The position numbers and the translations under genes are program-made. Of a stretch of 64,000 nt of DNA, positions 50,076 to 62,059 are shown in pieces. Position 1 is the stretch's first letter; every line of letters starts with the position of its first letter. The notes under the pieces are model-generated. The model saw only the letters and a program-made list of their open reading frames with translations. It was not told the origin of the DNA and did no database searches. This DNA comes from Begonia masoniana (lineage: Eukaryota; Streptophyta; Magnoliopsida; Cucurbitales; Begoniaceae): contig CM039503.1 of the NCBI GenBank assembly GCA_022432975.1, positions 55,054,466 to 55,118,465 of the forward strand, in the 5' to 3' direction.

Positions 50076-52726
50076 TTAATCCTCCTTATCACTACTTTGG
50101 AAAGAGCTCATGAGCGGTTGGCTTTTGTACTGATGCCTCATTGCGAGAAGAAGAAAAAGTATGAAGTTAAATAATCCTAAAATTGCCAGCAACCAGTAGA
50201 ATTTGTCCAACTTTCCCTTGTTATAATTGCTTCTGAGCCAACTTTTATGAGTCACTTTATCCACTATAGACACCAGCAAGCTACTGACAAAGAATCCCAT
50301 GGAAATGGTACTGAGGAAGAGACCTGTACTCATGGATTTCATTCTTTCAGGCGCTTCTCTGATGAAGAATTCAAGCTGTCCAACATACACAAATGCTTCC
50401 CCAGCTCCTACAAAGAAGAACTGAGGTACTAACCAGAAAGCACTTATTTCAGTATTTTGTTTAACACTTATCTTTCTTCTAACAAGCTCCACAACTGCAG
50501 CAGCTACCATAGCCAGCATTGAGAAGATGAGTCCAATCCCAATCCTCTGCAGGCTTGTAAGGCCTTGGACATTGTGGGTAAGGTTTCTAGCCATAGGTAC
50601 CAAAAATTTCTCGTTTAAGGAAGTACATATGAGAATGGTAACAAAGAGGAAGGCTGAGAAGGAACCAGCAGGTATTTCAAAACTACCAACTTTTCTATTC
50701 ATGAAAGTGGCTTGTTCAACTGTAAATGTGGTCATTTGTGAGTAGACAGTCCAAAATAGAATGCACGTTGACCAGATAGGGAGTAGCTTCACCACCATTT
50801 TGACCTCTTCAACTTGAGTTACAGTTGAAACTGCCCAGGGATTTGTTTGATCTCCATTAATAGCAAACCTTGGATCAAGAATCGCAGCCTTGTCAAGGCA
50901 CCTAAGTTCACACAAGAAGGTAAAATGAACCAGTTAGTATGTTTGATATAGTTTCAATGATGTAGGAAATAATTGTGCAAGAGTTTTCGATTGAAATGGG
51001 ATCTTCAGGAAACCAATAAGCCCAGTCAAACTAAGCTGCTCATATCAGTTTGGATTTTTCCTTTCAAAATCTTGCTGTTTTGTAGTTTAAAGAACCAAAG
51101 TTGGCTTGGTTTCTGTTTTTTTCAAAACCAAACCGACTGGTTACTTTCAAAAGTTTTAAATCATCCCTTCTATCTTATGTAAACAGCAGACCACTGCTAG
51201 AAGTTCTGTTTGAAATTCACCCCAAGTTTTCTGCATATCAAACAGAGACTCAAACCGGTCCAAACTTAGAAAAGTTAGTCCTAGAGTTTGGTTCCCCAAC
51301 AAAACTTAGATGTAATGTGGTTTACTTTCTTTTTCAGTACACCAGATAGGAGAAGATGCAATAGAGGCTTACCTGAATATTTTTGTGTGGGGCACTTTGG
51401 ATTTATTGAAGTCGAAAAGAAGGGTAGGTTGAGCAGGGTGAGGAAGACTCCTCTTATTCCAAGCCAAAACTATAACCTTCCAAATGACTGTCAAAGGACT
51501 CCCTTGAGGCTTCTTAAACCGATAAAAGGTAGTCCCAAAGAGCAAAAATGCAATGGCAATCACCATTGTCCCCGCTGATATTCCATAACCCCACCCTCTT
51601 CCAACATTGTCTTGTACATAAACCAGCACAATGGCAGCAAATAAGGACCCCACGCTTATACCAAAGAAGAACCTGTTGAAGAAGAAGATCATGGCCTTTT
51701 CTTCTTTGGGGTCTTTAATATCAAACTGATCTGAACCAAAGCCTGAGACAGTAGATTTAATCCCTCCTCCCCCCACTGCGATGGTATACAGTGCAGCGTA
51801 GAGCAGTGCTAATTGCTTTCCAGTCACCTCCACGCACAGATGATGTTCTCGTCTATAGTCGTCACATGGGGGAGGTCGCATGCCTTTAATAGTCGTGGAC
51901 AATGCTAACAAGCTCACTCCCTGTGTGCATGAAAAGTAAGTATTAAAGCATATAAAGTCAATCTATACACTCTACAATGGCTATACTTGCTTAAGTTAGA
52001 GACATTTAGGAATCAAACAAATCATATTACCAAATTTTGAACAATTCTCATATTGTGTGGTTATTTTAGAGTAATTTCATTTCATATTCTGTTATAACCT
52101 TTAGTTTTCCAGCTCTAATCTCATTAATGTATGTCTCAGGATAGATCACAGGCTTTCACTCCTGGACCGATGTGGACCTCTGAGTTTACAGGCCTCACCG
52201 CTCAATATGGCACAGGTTAGTAGCTTCTTATGTTTACAAAGGAGCTCATACTCTCATACAATTTTACAAAATCAGTTAAAGCATGAGTAAGTTTAAACTG
52301 ACCAGAGCTGCAATGATTGCAGAGAGTGTAACAGTCAGGTACCGCCCAAGCTTAGCGTCAGCCAAGAAACCACCAAGCAGGCCAAGAAGATAGAGAGTAC
52401 CCATGAAGTTGGTGACAATGGTGGCAGATTTTGCGGCAGGGAGATGCAAGTTTCCGACCAAATATGTCACCAAATTCATTGCAATACCCATCACACATAT
52501 CCTCTCAGAAAGCTCAGTAACTGCATCAAAATGTCAAGTAAGTTAATTTCAGAGTTGATTATTGTTTCAATCTCATAATGCAGTGAGGAGTTGTTGAAAA
52601 CACACCTAGTATGAGCCCTGCAGCCACCCATCCACCAGTTTTGGCTTTGTCTGCTTGATTTCCCCAAAAATCAACTACACTTTCATCATTTGCTCCTCCT
52701 TTCTCTTCCTCCTGACTCCTAACCAT
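50076..52726 (-). CDS. NPF6-type (NRT1/PTR) nitrate/peptide transporter
   Basis: Four exons on the minus strand: 52606-52726, 52303-52520, 51373-51920, 50076-50901, total 1713 bp, 570 residues. It is an MFS proton-coupled transporter with 12 predicted helices: DFWGNQADKAKTGGW at the N-terminus, ExxER as ELSER (43-47), helix 2-3 FLADAKLGRYLT, YTIAVGGGGIKSTVSGFGSD, KEEKAMIFFFNRFFF, a central loop with CLDKAAI, WTVYSQMTTFTVEQA and FFIREAPERMKSM. The Thr in RYLT (103) aligns with the phosphorylated Thr101 of NRT1.1. The residue aligned with the nitrate-binding His356 is Tyr349, as in NPF6.4-like proteins. Probably a low-affinity nitrate or related anion transporter of the plasma membrane. Confidence 0.92.
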
Positions 52727-54684
52727 AACCTGTTCATGAGATGAGAACCAAATTTAGAAAATTCTTCAGAATTATGCAAAATGTAGAAGGTTCCTAGCAC
52801 AGCTTAGACCATGTTTTTGCTTCTTTTTTTACTCCAGACAGTCAGCTAGATAGAGTGTTTTGTTGGGTTTAGCTCATAGCTCCGAAATATATAGGCAGTC
52901 GTATGTTAGAGAGAGAGTTTTGTGAAAATTACTGAGAAAGCCCTTCTCCCCAATCATATGCTGGTAGGCAATAAGTTCATGACAGGTGTAGGTTTGTAGC
53001 TATGTTGATCATAATCATGTGGTGTTGGCGGTACCTTCTCTTAATTCTTATCTGTCTTGATTTGAAGCACGAGCTCTGTTCATTCCAGACCAATCATTCT
53101 ACCAAGTAATCCGAAATTCATAACAGGAAATTTAAATGAACCCAAAAGAAAAACAAGCACGTAACTATGAATACTTCCATTACATTAGCCAATCTTTGTG
53201 CATAAAAATGATGCGTTGTCCATTTCTTATTGGTTGACTAAAAAGCATAAGTTTTATTTTGTTTTTCTCGAATACACTTTCGAGTTGGAGTATTGATACA
53301 GTAACGAGCCAAGTTGACTCGATAATTACGTGGTAACGTCCCATTTTGTTCACACTGACTAGTTAGAACATGTATTCCAATTATAAGTTTGTCAATCTAG
53401 TTGAGAGCTATCTAATATTTAGTGACAGAGTTGTTAAGTAATTTTTAATATTGTTAGTTTAATACAATGTTTTTTTTATATAACTATGTCATATTATTCC
53501 CCAAGTATGATGTACTCATTTAACTTGTTTGTCGAAGCTCGAGTCACAAGTTAGATGGAGTCAAAACTCTTTTTTGCTTCCTCGTTTGGACTCAACTCGA
53601 CTTGTTTGCTTATGTAAATGATAAGTTTAGGTTGTCTCGATATTTCATTGTGCCGAGATTTTTTGGGTTGAACTGGACCAGTAACATTTGACAGGTAAGA
53701 AAATGAAATAGTATTTGGACTCGATCTTTTTGTGGGCCATGGTCAAATATAGTGTGGGCCATATGCGTAGATACCACAATTTCCAGGCCAGAAATCATGA
53801 TTCATAACCTGTGTTAATGGCGTTAGATTAGTGGGCATTAATCCTTTGACAAACTAACACGTACATATGTGGTGTTAGAGAGAGAAAGGATCTCTTCCTA
53901 CTTTTAGCTTATTTAGAGAGAGAAAAAGGGGGAGGGAGAGATCATGGGCGGTGATATGCTGGAGTGGGGTACAAATTCTTTTTTCAATTAATCATTGGCG
54001 ATTATCATTGATACTAATGACCCACCCGACTGTGTGATTCATGTACGTGTCTCGTCATGTGCACTTAAGATTAATCATTGGCGATTATCGTTGATACTAA
54101 TGACCTACCCGACTGTGATTCATGTACGTGTCTCGTTATGTGTACTTAAGTATTGTCGTTCATATTCATGCTCGCGAAAAACATCATAAAACGAAACGAG
54201 ATTTAATTTAAAATGAAATAAATAAAAACATCAACATAAATTTGACGAAAGAAAAGAAATAAAATAAATCAAAACATTAATAAAATATAATAAATAAAAT
54301 CTGCATTATCTTTTACAGGAAAACGACAAGTTGTCTATCATCCAATCGACGTTAAGAGAACAAGCCCATTCAATGTTGTCCGAGCCAACGCATCGAAAGT
54401 GAAATCATTTCCTATTTTTGGTGTCTACTGAGGCGCACCTTAAGACACTTTTGCAGAACACAAATGCAGGCACACATATGATGCCGAGCAGGAAAAACGA
54501 ACTCAAAAGAGACTTGCCTAAGCAGAATTCACCAATGCAAAATACATGAGCACAAGAACAAGTCTCCAAAATGGAATCACTTGAACATAAATATACGCAA
54601 GCAGGCAAGGAATTATAAGACGTACCCATTGAAAAACATGGTATTTAGAGCATAGATTTAAGCATAAACGCTCCATTTCAGCTC
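52727..54684. other. Intergenic, upstream of NPF and protease genes
   Basis: Shared upstream region of two divergent genes. It holds the tandem repeat at 53988-54151, GA-rich runs near 53877-53940 and no supported ORF. Confidence 0.5.
53988..54151. repeat. Two-copy tandem repeat of about 82 bp
   Basis: 53988-54070 and 54071-54151 share TTAATCATTGGCGATTATC and GATTCATGTACGTGTCTCG with a few substitutions and a 2-bp gap. Confidence 0.9.
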
Positions 54685-55985
54685 ATGGAGATATTTAGAA
54701 TGTTGTGGAATGCAGGGTTGATGATTCTGATTGTTCGGATGATGCTCTTCACGGCTTCAATGGCTTGTTCGGAGGAATCCAATACTGTAGAACATAATAG
54801 GAATGGTATGAAAGAGAGGTACGAGAAATGGTTGACACGGCACGGACGATCGTACAAGGATCGAGAAGAATGGCAGTTGCGGTTTGGGATTTACCAGTCG
54901 AATGTGCAGTTTATTGACTTCTTCAACTCTCTGAACTTTTCTCATCAGCTCGTCGACAACAAATTTTCCGATATGACAAACGCAGAATTCAAGAGCATAT
55001 ACCTGCGATTCCGTCATAATAAGCATAAGAAAACACATTTCAGATATGAAGGAGAAAAAGGTTTGCCAGCTACAATTGATTGGAGAAAGAAAGGTGCTGT
55101 AACTCCAGTCAAAGATCAAGGCCAATGTGGTATGAAATCATTCTGTCATAAATTTGTACTTTGGTTTCTTATCCATAGCTTCAAGAACAATTTCCCATCA
55201 CTGACCAATATTATTACTAAATTTTGAGATCCTGGAAGTGGCAAAATAACCTAACACTTAGAACTTTCTTCACTAAAAAGGAGAAATCAATCTATTCATC
55301 ACACAATTCATGGCAGCATGTTCAGCACATATCTCTATATCTACTGATGTTGGAGCTTTCGACTTCAAGTATTTAAAAATTATACCCTTTAAACGCAGGA
55401 AGTTGCTGGGCATTCTCCTCGGTGGCAGCTGTGGAGGGCATCCACAAAATAAAAAATGGTGAATTAATTTCCCTATCTGAACAAGAGCTCATGGACTGTG
55501 ATGTTACATCAGACAATAGTGGTTGTAATGGTGGATATATGGACAGAGCATTTGCATTTATAAAAAAAGTTGGAGGAATTACAACCGAAAAAGAGTATCC
55601 TTACAGAGGATCACAGGGCACCTGTAACAAATCCAAAATGAAATCTGTGGCAGCAAAGATAAGTGGCTACGAAAGAGTACCTGCCAATGAAGAGACGAGC
55701 TTGCAAGCAGCCGTCTCTCACCAACCTGTCTCTGTGGCCATTGATGCCGGCGGTTATGCTTTTCAGTTCTACTCAAGAGGTATATTCACAGGTGTTTGTG
55801 GAGACAGCCTTAACCATGGGGTTGCAGCCGTTGGGTATGGAGAAGAGAATGGAGTTAAGTACTGGCTTGTCAAAAATTCATGGGGTGCCGGCTGGGGTGA
55901 ATCTGGTTATATAAGAATGAAACGCGGTTTGGGTAAGAGTCATGGTACTTGTGGCATTGCTATGGAGGCTAGCTATCCTGTCTAG
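54685..55985 (+). CDS. Papain-like cysteine protease (C1A, SAG12-like)
   Basis: Two exons, 54685-55129 and 55399-55985, total 1032 bp, 343 residues. N-terminal hydrophobic signal (about 1-29), I29 prodomain with an ERFNIN-like helix ([20 protein letters not shown]) and [13 protein letters not shown]. The mature enzyme starts near [20 protein letters not shown]. Oxyanion Gln145, catalytic Cys151 (CGSCWAFS), His288 ([11 protein letters not shown]) and Asn308 ([14 protein letters not shown]) are all present. There is no granulin domain or KDEL tail, so it fits the SAG12/RD19-size plant vacuolar or secreted proteases. The intron splits the codon before GSCW, as in relatives. Probably active. Confidence 0.93.
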
Positions 55986-56312
55986 CCATCATCACCCTCA
56001 CTCGTTAATTTACCATCCTACCTACATGTAATGAAGATCTAAACAGTTCATGTCAGATTGAGTTTTACAAATGTTTTATGCATTAGGAATAAATAATATG
56101 TTTCATTTGTGTTTAGCAAAGAGATTAAGAAACTTGATAAAAAAATGAGGTCATGATTTAATTACCTTTCAATTTCCAATCAGAGGCTAAATATCAATTT
56201 AAAAGGCGAAAAAGCCTGCTGTAGTTCCAATCCTGCTAGTAAAAACACAAAAAAATTGTCCAGAAAGTTGAAGCATTATCCCTGTTCCTTTCCATAGCCA
56301 GATATCTGGAAG
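55986..56312. other. Intergenic between convergent genes
   Basis: 3' flanks of protease and PPR genes. An AATAAATAAT-like signal follows the protease stop (about 56088-56097). Confidence 0.55.
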
Positions 56313-57351
56313 CTAAGAACTGATCTCTGCAAATTTCTGCCTAACAGCATATGCAAGCTTCTCTTCGCCAATACCCGCAAGCCCCTCAACAACCTTTTGC
56401 CTAACCCGGATATATGGTACAAAGCCTCTTTGTGTCATTCCCATGACCACCTTTCCAGCCAAAATAAATTCACGGCACTCAATACATCCCTCAACCACAG
56501 ACTCATAGCTCTCAAATTCAATGAGAAAACTCTCTTTTTCTAGGAAATTTATCATATCGACTGCCTTCCACATCTCTCTATTTGACCGCAATGCTGCCAT
56601 TAGTTGTACAATTGTTCTCTGCCTTGGTGTTAATCCGACTTTTTCCACCATTTGCTTCAGCAATTCCATTGCCTCAGCTGTCCGTCTTACTGAACACAGA
56701 GCACTAATTACAATCCCATAACTTTCTGCATCTGGAATACATCCTGCCCCTCCCATACCCTTCACGACTTTAATTGCTTCCGCCACTTGATCAACAGCAC
56801 ATAAAGATGATATCAGGTAGTTGCATATGCCCGCTGTCAGGATCATATCCAATAGATTGCATCTCAAGCAGAATATTAGCAATAGAATGCGACTGCTTAC
56901 GCCGTTTCAGCCATGCAGAAGAGAGCTGAAGGTGGGTTTGTTGAACAGGGACACAACCAGATTGGAGAATTCGTTTAATGATCGCAAAAGAAAGAGGAAG
57001 CGGCGATGGGCTTTCAAAAATGTAGCCGAGCAGTGATGCATACACAAATTGATTCCTACTACGAGGTCTAAGAGGGATTAAAGACTGCAGAATTTCATCT
57101 ACAACTTGTGTTTGCCTGTTCTGATGAAAAGTAGAAAGAAATGAGAAAGGATTGGGGTTTTGGCAAGTTTCTGCTGAAGAAAGAAGATCAGGAAGTTTTC
57201 GATAGAATTTGGCATCAACTGCTGCTTTTACGCTTTCTACAAGTGGTTGTGATGACAAAATTGAATAGTTAACATAAATTTGAAGACGGAAATGGCTGCA
57301 GTGGAGAAAAGATCTGCAAAGCTTGGCTCTGACTGTCATATTAACTATCAA
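56313..57351 (-). CDS. Pentatricopeptide repeat (PPR) protein, one frameshift
   Basis: Minus-strand intronless gene of about 345 residues if the frames are counted together. The first frame (57351 to about 56835) has a short Arg-rich, organelle-type N-terminus (MTVRAKLCRSFLHCSHFRLQ), then PPR-like helices. The second frame continues with YLISSLCAVDQVAEAIKVVK, AGCIPDAESYGIVISALCS, AEAMELLKQM and a C-terminal GLAGIGEEKLAYAVRQKF. They meet at 56823-56835, just after GYDPDSG, where one extra base shifts the frame. It resembles small P-class PPR proteins. It may be a recent pseudogene or a sequence error; the remaining frames are otherwise clean. Confidence 0.8.
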
Positions 57352-58754
57352 AGATGATGATATTGATAATTAGAAGTCTGCATCCCAGAGAAACTATAAA
57401 ATTGTTAGGGAGATTATTCCATTTGAAAAAAAAAAAAACCATATGAAAAGGACATAGCAATTGCTTATAAGCTGCTTACCAAACTGATCACTGTTTGCTT
57501 TTGAGGAATAGTTTAACATATACTAATAGAAACCATTCCAGGAAATTGTAATAATTCAATTTCTCAGTAGCGATCTGTAAGGTGTAATTGTCATTGATAG
57601 AATATTTTTGGGATGAAGAACAACTCTAAGCATAGAAACGACATAAAGAGCAGTTCAGGTAACAATGCAAGGTATAGAAATTTTAGAAATAAAATTCAAT
57701 TATACAATAACAATTCAAATTTAATTACATTCTCAAATCTTCAAATTTGATTATCTCCAATTAGGCCTAATTTAATTTGGAATTGATATTTAATTCTGTA
57801 AATTCTTTAGCCTTAATGCTGCAAGATTGGTCAGTGATTTATCAATAAGATTTAAAGCTGCGAATGAAAATAGAAATTAATAATGTAATGAAATCCCTAG
57901 ATTCAATCCCAAGGAATTCAAATCGAATTAGAGATAAATCCAGAAACGGTTTCAAAGGAAAGATTTACCTATATCACTATGGACCGAAATATCTGCCTCA
58001 ACACCACACCAAATCCCTCCACTTACTTCAAGTATGTCTTCACATCTTATTCTTAAGAGAGAAACGTCATTCGCCGGATTCAAATATCCGCCTCTTCAAA
58101 ACAGAGCAACACTAAGGAGAAAACTTATCACACGAAGCTTTAGGATTCAAACATCCAACTCCTTTCTAGCAACAGTCAGATGAACCACATCCGTAGCTAG
58201 ATATTTAGAGAAACTTCTTATTGAAGCAGAGATAAATTGGAAAAAGAGAAGAGACCAAGAGAGAGATAATAGTTCCGAACTGCATCACCCACCTATGAAG
58301 CCCAAATTGCTAATGCCCAGTTGTTGGATCTTTACGCGCATACGAGAGCCGATCGAAAACCAACAAGGACGTAGAAACGCACCCCCTGAACCCACCGAAC
58401 TCCCACAGCAAGCAACTCGAACAATGGCCGAGCGCCAGGCGGAGCGCTCCTTAAGCCAAGCCAGACCAGTCGACCCGACCCGACCCAACCTAATCCGGCC
58501 CAATCAGGTTTTAACTCTCGTAAATCTACTTAAATTGATCCGGACTTGACCAACTTAACCCAAATTTACACATAATAATTTTCTAAGGAGCTTGATAATG
58601 AGATATATTAATACCTAATTAAATATTAACAATAATAATTTGTTCAAACGTGGAACACAGTTGGAAAATGAGTATAAACAAATAATTAGAATAAATTTTT
58701 TAGTGTTTATTTTTGTCCGTTGTTACTTTTTATCGTCGTATATTATATTTTAGG
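57352..58754. other. Intergenic, no gene recognised
   Basis: AT-rich left part. A GC-richer block (58290-58550) has CCCGACCCGACCC-like words but no recognisable protein; probably old transposon sequence. Confidence 0.45.
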
Positions 58755-58915
58755 GTAAAAATTAATTTGACCTCAAAGTATGAGGTTAATTTGAAACACA
58801 CTCTAAACTAAAAATTCTAACAACTAAAACCTTAAACTATCCAAAATATAACAAATTAATATCTGGCGTGGTCCAATCACGTCCTGTTCTGTCCAGTGCT
58901 TACGTGACACTTGAC
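58755..58915 (+). repeat. Dispersed repeat shared with OSCA intron 4
   Basis: Second member of the repeat seen inverted at 32380-32575. Shared words include GTATGAG, CTAACAACTAAAACCTTAAA and GTTCTGTCCAGTGCTTA. Borders approximate. Confidence 0.6.
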
Positions 58916-59723
58916 ATATTGGGTTGGAGGGTCGATGTAAGACATGAAAATTTCTCGTTCAACGTGCACCACACGTGATTCAAGAACAAGAGGTCCCTTT
59001 GAAAATATTTTTGCATCTTTCTCTTTGAATACTTCCTCACACATTTTGTTGGTACCTTCAAAACCTAAAAGACAACTATTCTTTTGAAAAACATAAGTTT
59101 CAAGTTTCCTTTTTCAATTAGCAATCTTCGCGGACTCGGTTTGTTGTGAATGTCATAAAGATCTCTTGGACATTTAGAAACAAAAAGTTTAATTTCTAAA
59201 CCTACAACTTGAACATTTTTTTAAGAAACAAAATTTAAGAAACGTAACATCTAAGAAAATATACTTTTAAATAAATGCATAATTATGAATATATAAAGTA
59301 ACAAAATAAAATTACTTTACTAACATTCAAGATAAATATTTAACATAAAGATGTAATTTACAACAAAAAAAACACAAAAGTAACTTTTCTTGAAAATAAA
59401 AGTACAAAATATATATTATTTAAAAAAAAAAAATACAAAGCTACTAATGGAAGGACGATTGAAGTCATACATCCACCTATGGCATAGTAGACTTTGCACC
59501 ATTGATGCCTGTCACGTTAGGGTTGCAACTTTCATTATTTTGTTTCGAGTTTTGTGCAGTTGGATGAAAAAGAAGACCACCAACTTGAGAATCTTAATTC
59601 TTTATATATTTGTCTTTGCACTTTGAAGATCTGTTGTATAGTTTAAATTGACGAATGGTTTGATCTGTTACAAAAAAATAAAATAAATAAAGTTTGTGTG
59701 CTTAGCTGTAGAGAAGTTACTAG
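58916..59723. other. Intergenic, AT-rich
   Basis: No supported gene; many homopolymer A runs. Confidence 0.5.
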
Positions 59724-61434
59724 TAGAGGTGTGCAAAACCGAACCGGAACCGGAACCAAAAACTGAGGCAGAACTGGTGAAATCGGTTCAATTTTGAGTA
59801 AAAAAAAAATTGAACTTCGGTTTTATTTTGTAAGAACCGGTGACATCGGTTCGATTTTCGGTTTGGATCATTCACGGCAGACGGCAGACGGCAGACGGCA
59901 GACGGCAGACGGCAGACGGCAGACGGCAGACGGCAGACGGCAGACGGCAGACGGCAGACGGCAGACGGCAGACGGCAGACGGCAGACGGCAGACGGCAGA
60001 CGGCAGACGGCAGACGGCAGACGGCAGACGGCAGACGGCAGACGGCAGACGGCAGACGGCAGACGGCAGACGGCAGACGGCAGACGGCAGACGGCAGACG
60101 GCAGACGGCAGACGGCAGACGGCAGACGGCAGACGGCAGACGGCAGACGGCAGACGGCAGACGGCAGACGGCAGACGGCAGACGGCAGACGGCAGACGGC
60201 AGACGGCAGACGGCAGACGGCAGACGGCAGACGGCAGACGGCAGACGGCAGACGGCAGACGGCAGACGGCAGACGGCAGACGGCAGACGGCAGACGGCAG
60301 ACGGCAGACGGCAGACGGCAGACGGCAGACGGCAGACGGCAGACGGCAGACGGCAGACGGCAGACGGCAGACGGCAGACGGCAGACGGCAGACGGCAGAC
60401 GGCAGACGGCAGACGGCAGACGGCAGACGGCAGACGGCAGACGGCAGACGGCAGACGGCAGACGGCAGACGGCAGACGGCAGACGGCAGACGGCAGACGG
60501 CAGACGGCAGACGGCAGACGGCAGACGGCAGACGGCAGACGGCAGACGGCAGACGGCAGACGGCAGACGGCAGACGGCAGACGGCAGACGGCAGACGGCA
60601 GACGGCAGACGGCAGACGGCAGACGGCAGACGGCAGACGGCAGACGGCAGACGGCAGACGGCAGACGGCAGACGGCAGACGGCAGACGGCAGACGGCAGA
60701 CGGCAGACGGCAGACGGCAGACGGCAGACGGCAGACGGCAGACGGCAGACGGCAGACGGCAGACGGCAGACGGCAGACGGCAGACGGCAGACGGCAGACG
60801 GCAGACGGCAGACGGCAGACGGCAGACGGCAGACGGCAGACGGCAGACGGCAGACGGCAGACGGCAGACGGCAGGGCAGATGGCAGACAACACGCGACGC
60901 TCCCGGCTCCACTTCAACTGTCCACGCTCAAGCTGAAACTTCTTCTCCAAACGACAGACGCGAACGCGATGCGAAACTCGAGCTGCTCGACTGATTCTCG
61001 AAGCTCGGCAGACGGCAGACGGCAGACGGCAGACGACACGCGACGCTCCACTTGGCCGAAATCTCTGCTATATTCTGAATCTGGTCATTGTGACTCTCGA
61101 AGCTCGGCAGACGGAACGATTTTATGTCGTTCTCACCTCTCTCTCTCTCTGGATATGGTTTTCTCTCTCTCTCTCTGGCTATGGTTTTCTCTCTCCTGTC
61201 TTCTTGGTCTCTCTTTCTCTTGACATGTTACGATTTCCCTTAATCCCTATCTTATTTTTTATTTTTTTTAATTTTATCAAAAGCTGGAACCAAACTGAAA
61301 TCGAACCGAAAAATTTGGTTCAGTTTCGGTTGGTTTCCTTACCGGTTTCGGTTTGGATTCTTGAAACCGAATTCTAGTCGATTCGGTTCAATTTTCCTCC
61401 AAAACCAAACCGAACCGACGTTTGAACACCCCTA
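59724..61434. mobile_element. Nonautonomous hAT element hosting a 7-bp satellite
   Basis: Ends TAGAGGTGTGCAAAACCGAA and (complement) TAGGGGTGTTCAAACGTCGG, with AACCGAACC-rich subterminal regions. It is flanked by GTTACTAG and GTTATTAG (one mismatch), an 8-bp hAT target duplication. The interior includes the satellite and then repeats of CTCGAAGCTCGGCAGACGG and GACACGCGACGCTCC. No transposase. Confidence 0.88.
59875..60874. repeat. (CGGCAGA)n satellite, about 143 copies
   Basis: 1000 bp of an apparently perfect 7-bp unit. Because 7 is not a multiple of 3, every frame reads a 7-residue cycle (RQTADGR or CRLPSAV), producing long spurious ORFs. Short outliers of the same unit occur at about 61007-61034 and 61106-61114. 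Confidence 0.97.
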
Positions 61435-61660
61435 GTTATTAGTTCTAATACGTACATTTATCTTTATTAATGCTTGTTCTTTACGTTTAAACTCTGGTGG
61501 TGCACCCAAATTGATAAATAGCATGTCATGCAAGTCATTTGAAGCTTGACCCTAGTAGAATTTGCCATTACATTATAACTTAATAATTATAAAGTTAAAA
61601 TAGTAATTCTTTTATATATAAGATAGATATAATATTTATTAGACCACCCTGAATTCTGAA

Positions 61661-62059
61661 TCACACAATCGAACAAGAAGTATTTGAATAATACGAATTC
61701 CGATCTTCCTGGTAGTAGAAATTGGGCGGGACAGTAAGGCCAGTATTGTATCTCCCCTTGGGGTTGGCTGCTCTGCGCTTTCGGCAACTCCTCTTTCTTC
61801 TCGGCCGCTGTGCTGTCGCTCACCAGCTCCGCAAACCCAACTCACTTGCGCGGCGTCCTTACGAGATCGATGGCGTCTACCCCGTCTCCGGTCACCTCTA
61901 TCCGGTCCTTTTCCGACAAAGCTGCCTTTTCTACCCCTGTTACAAACCACGTGTCAACAACCCACTTTGTCTTCATTTTCATAGCCGCCAGAAATAGCTT
62001 ACCTGATACCCCACAACTGCAATCTGCATGACTTTAGATTTGAACTTTTGGTCTTTCAT
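61661..62059 (-). pseudogene. HMA-domain isoprenylated protein (HIPP-like) pseudogene
   Basis: Two exons on the minus strand: 62003-62059 (MKDQKFKSKVMQIAV) and 61661-61936. Remnants include KDRIEVTGDGVDAIDLV and VGFAELVS (HMA fold), QPQGEIQYWPYC and, in a shifted frame, a C-terminal SNTSCSIV ending in a CaaX prenylation box. Three lesions are seen: about 2 extra bases near the end of exon 1, an in-frame TGA between RTPRK and VGFAEL, and a frameshift after WPYC. The metal-binding CxxC is absent, as in several HIPP-like relatives. Confidence 0.8.

Noticed and set aside
55135..55227. Alternative protease C-terminus read through the intron donor
   Set aside because: Splicing at 55129/55399 restores CGSCWAFS and all catalytic residues; read-through gives unrelated residues and a stop.
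59875..60874. CRISPR-like regular repeat array
   Set aside because: Units are contiguous 7-mers without spacers, in a plant hAT element.
59794..60994. Long RQTADGR/CRLPSAV repeat frames on both strands
   Set aside because: Produced by the 7-bp satellite, which is open in every frame; not proteins.
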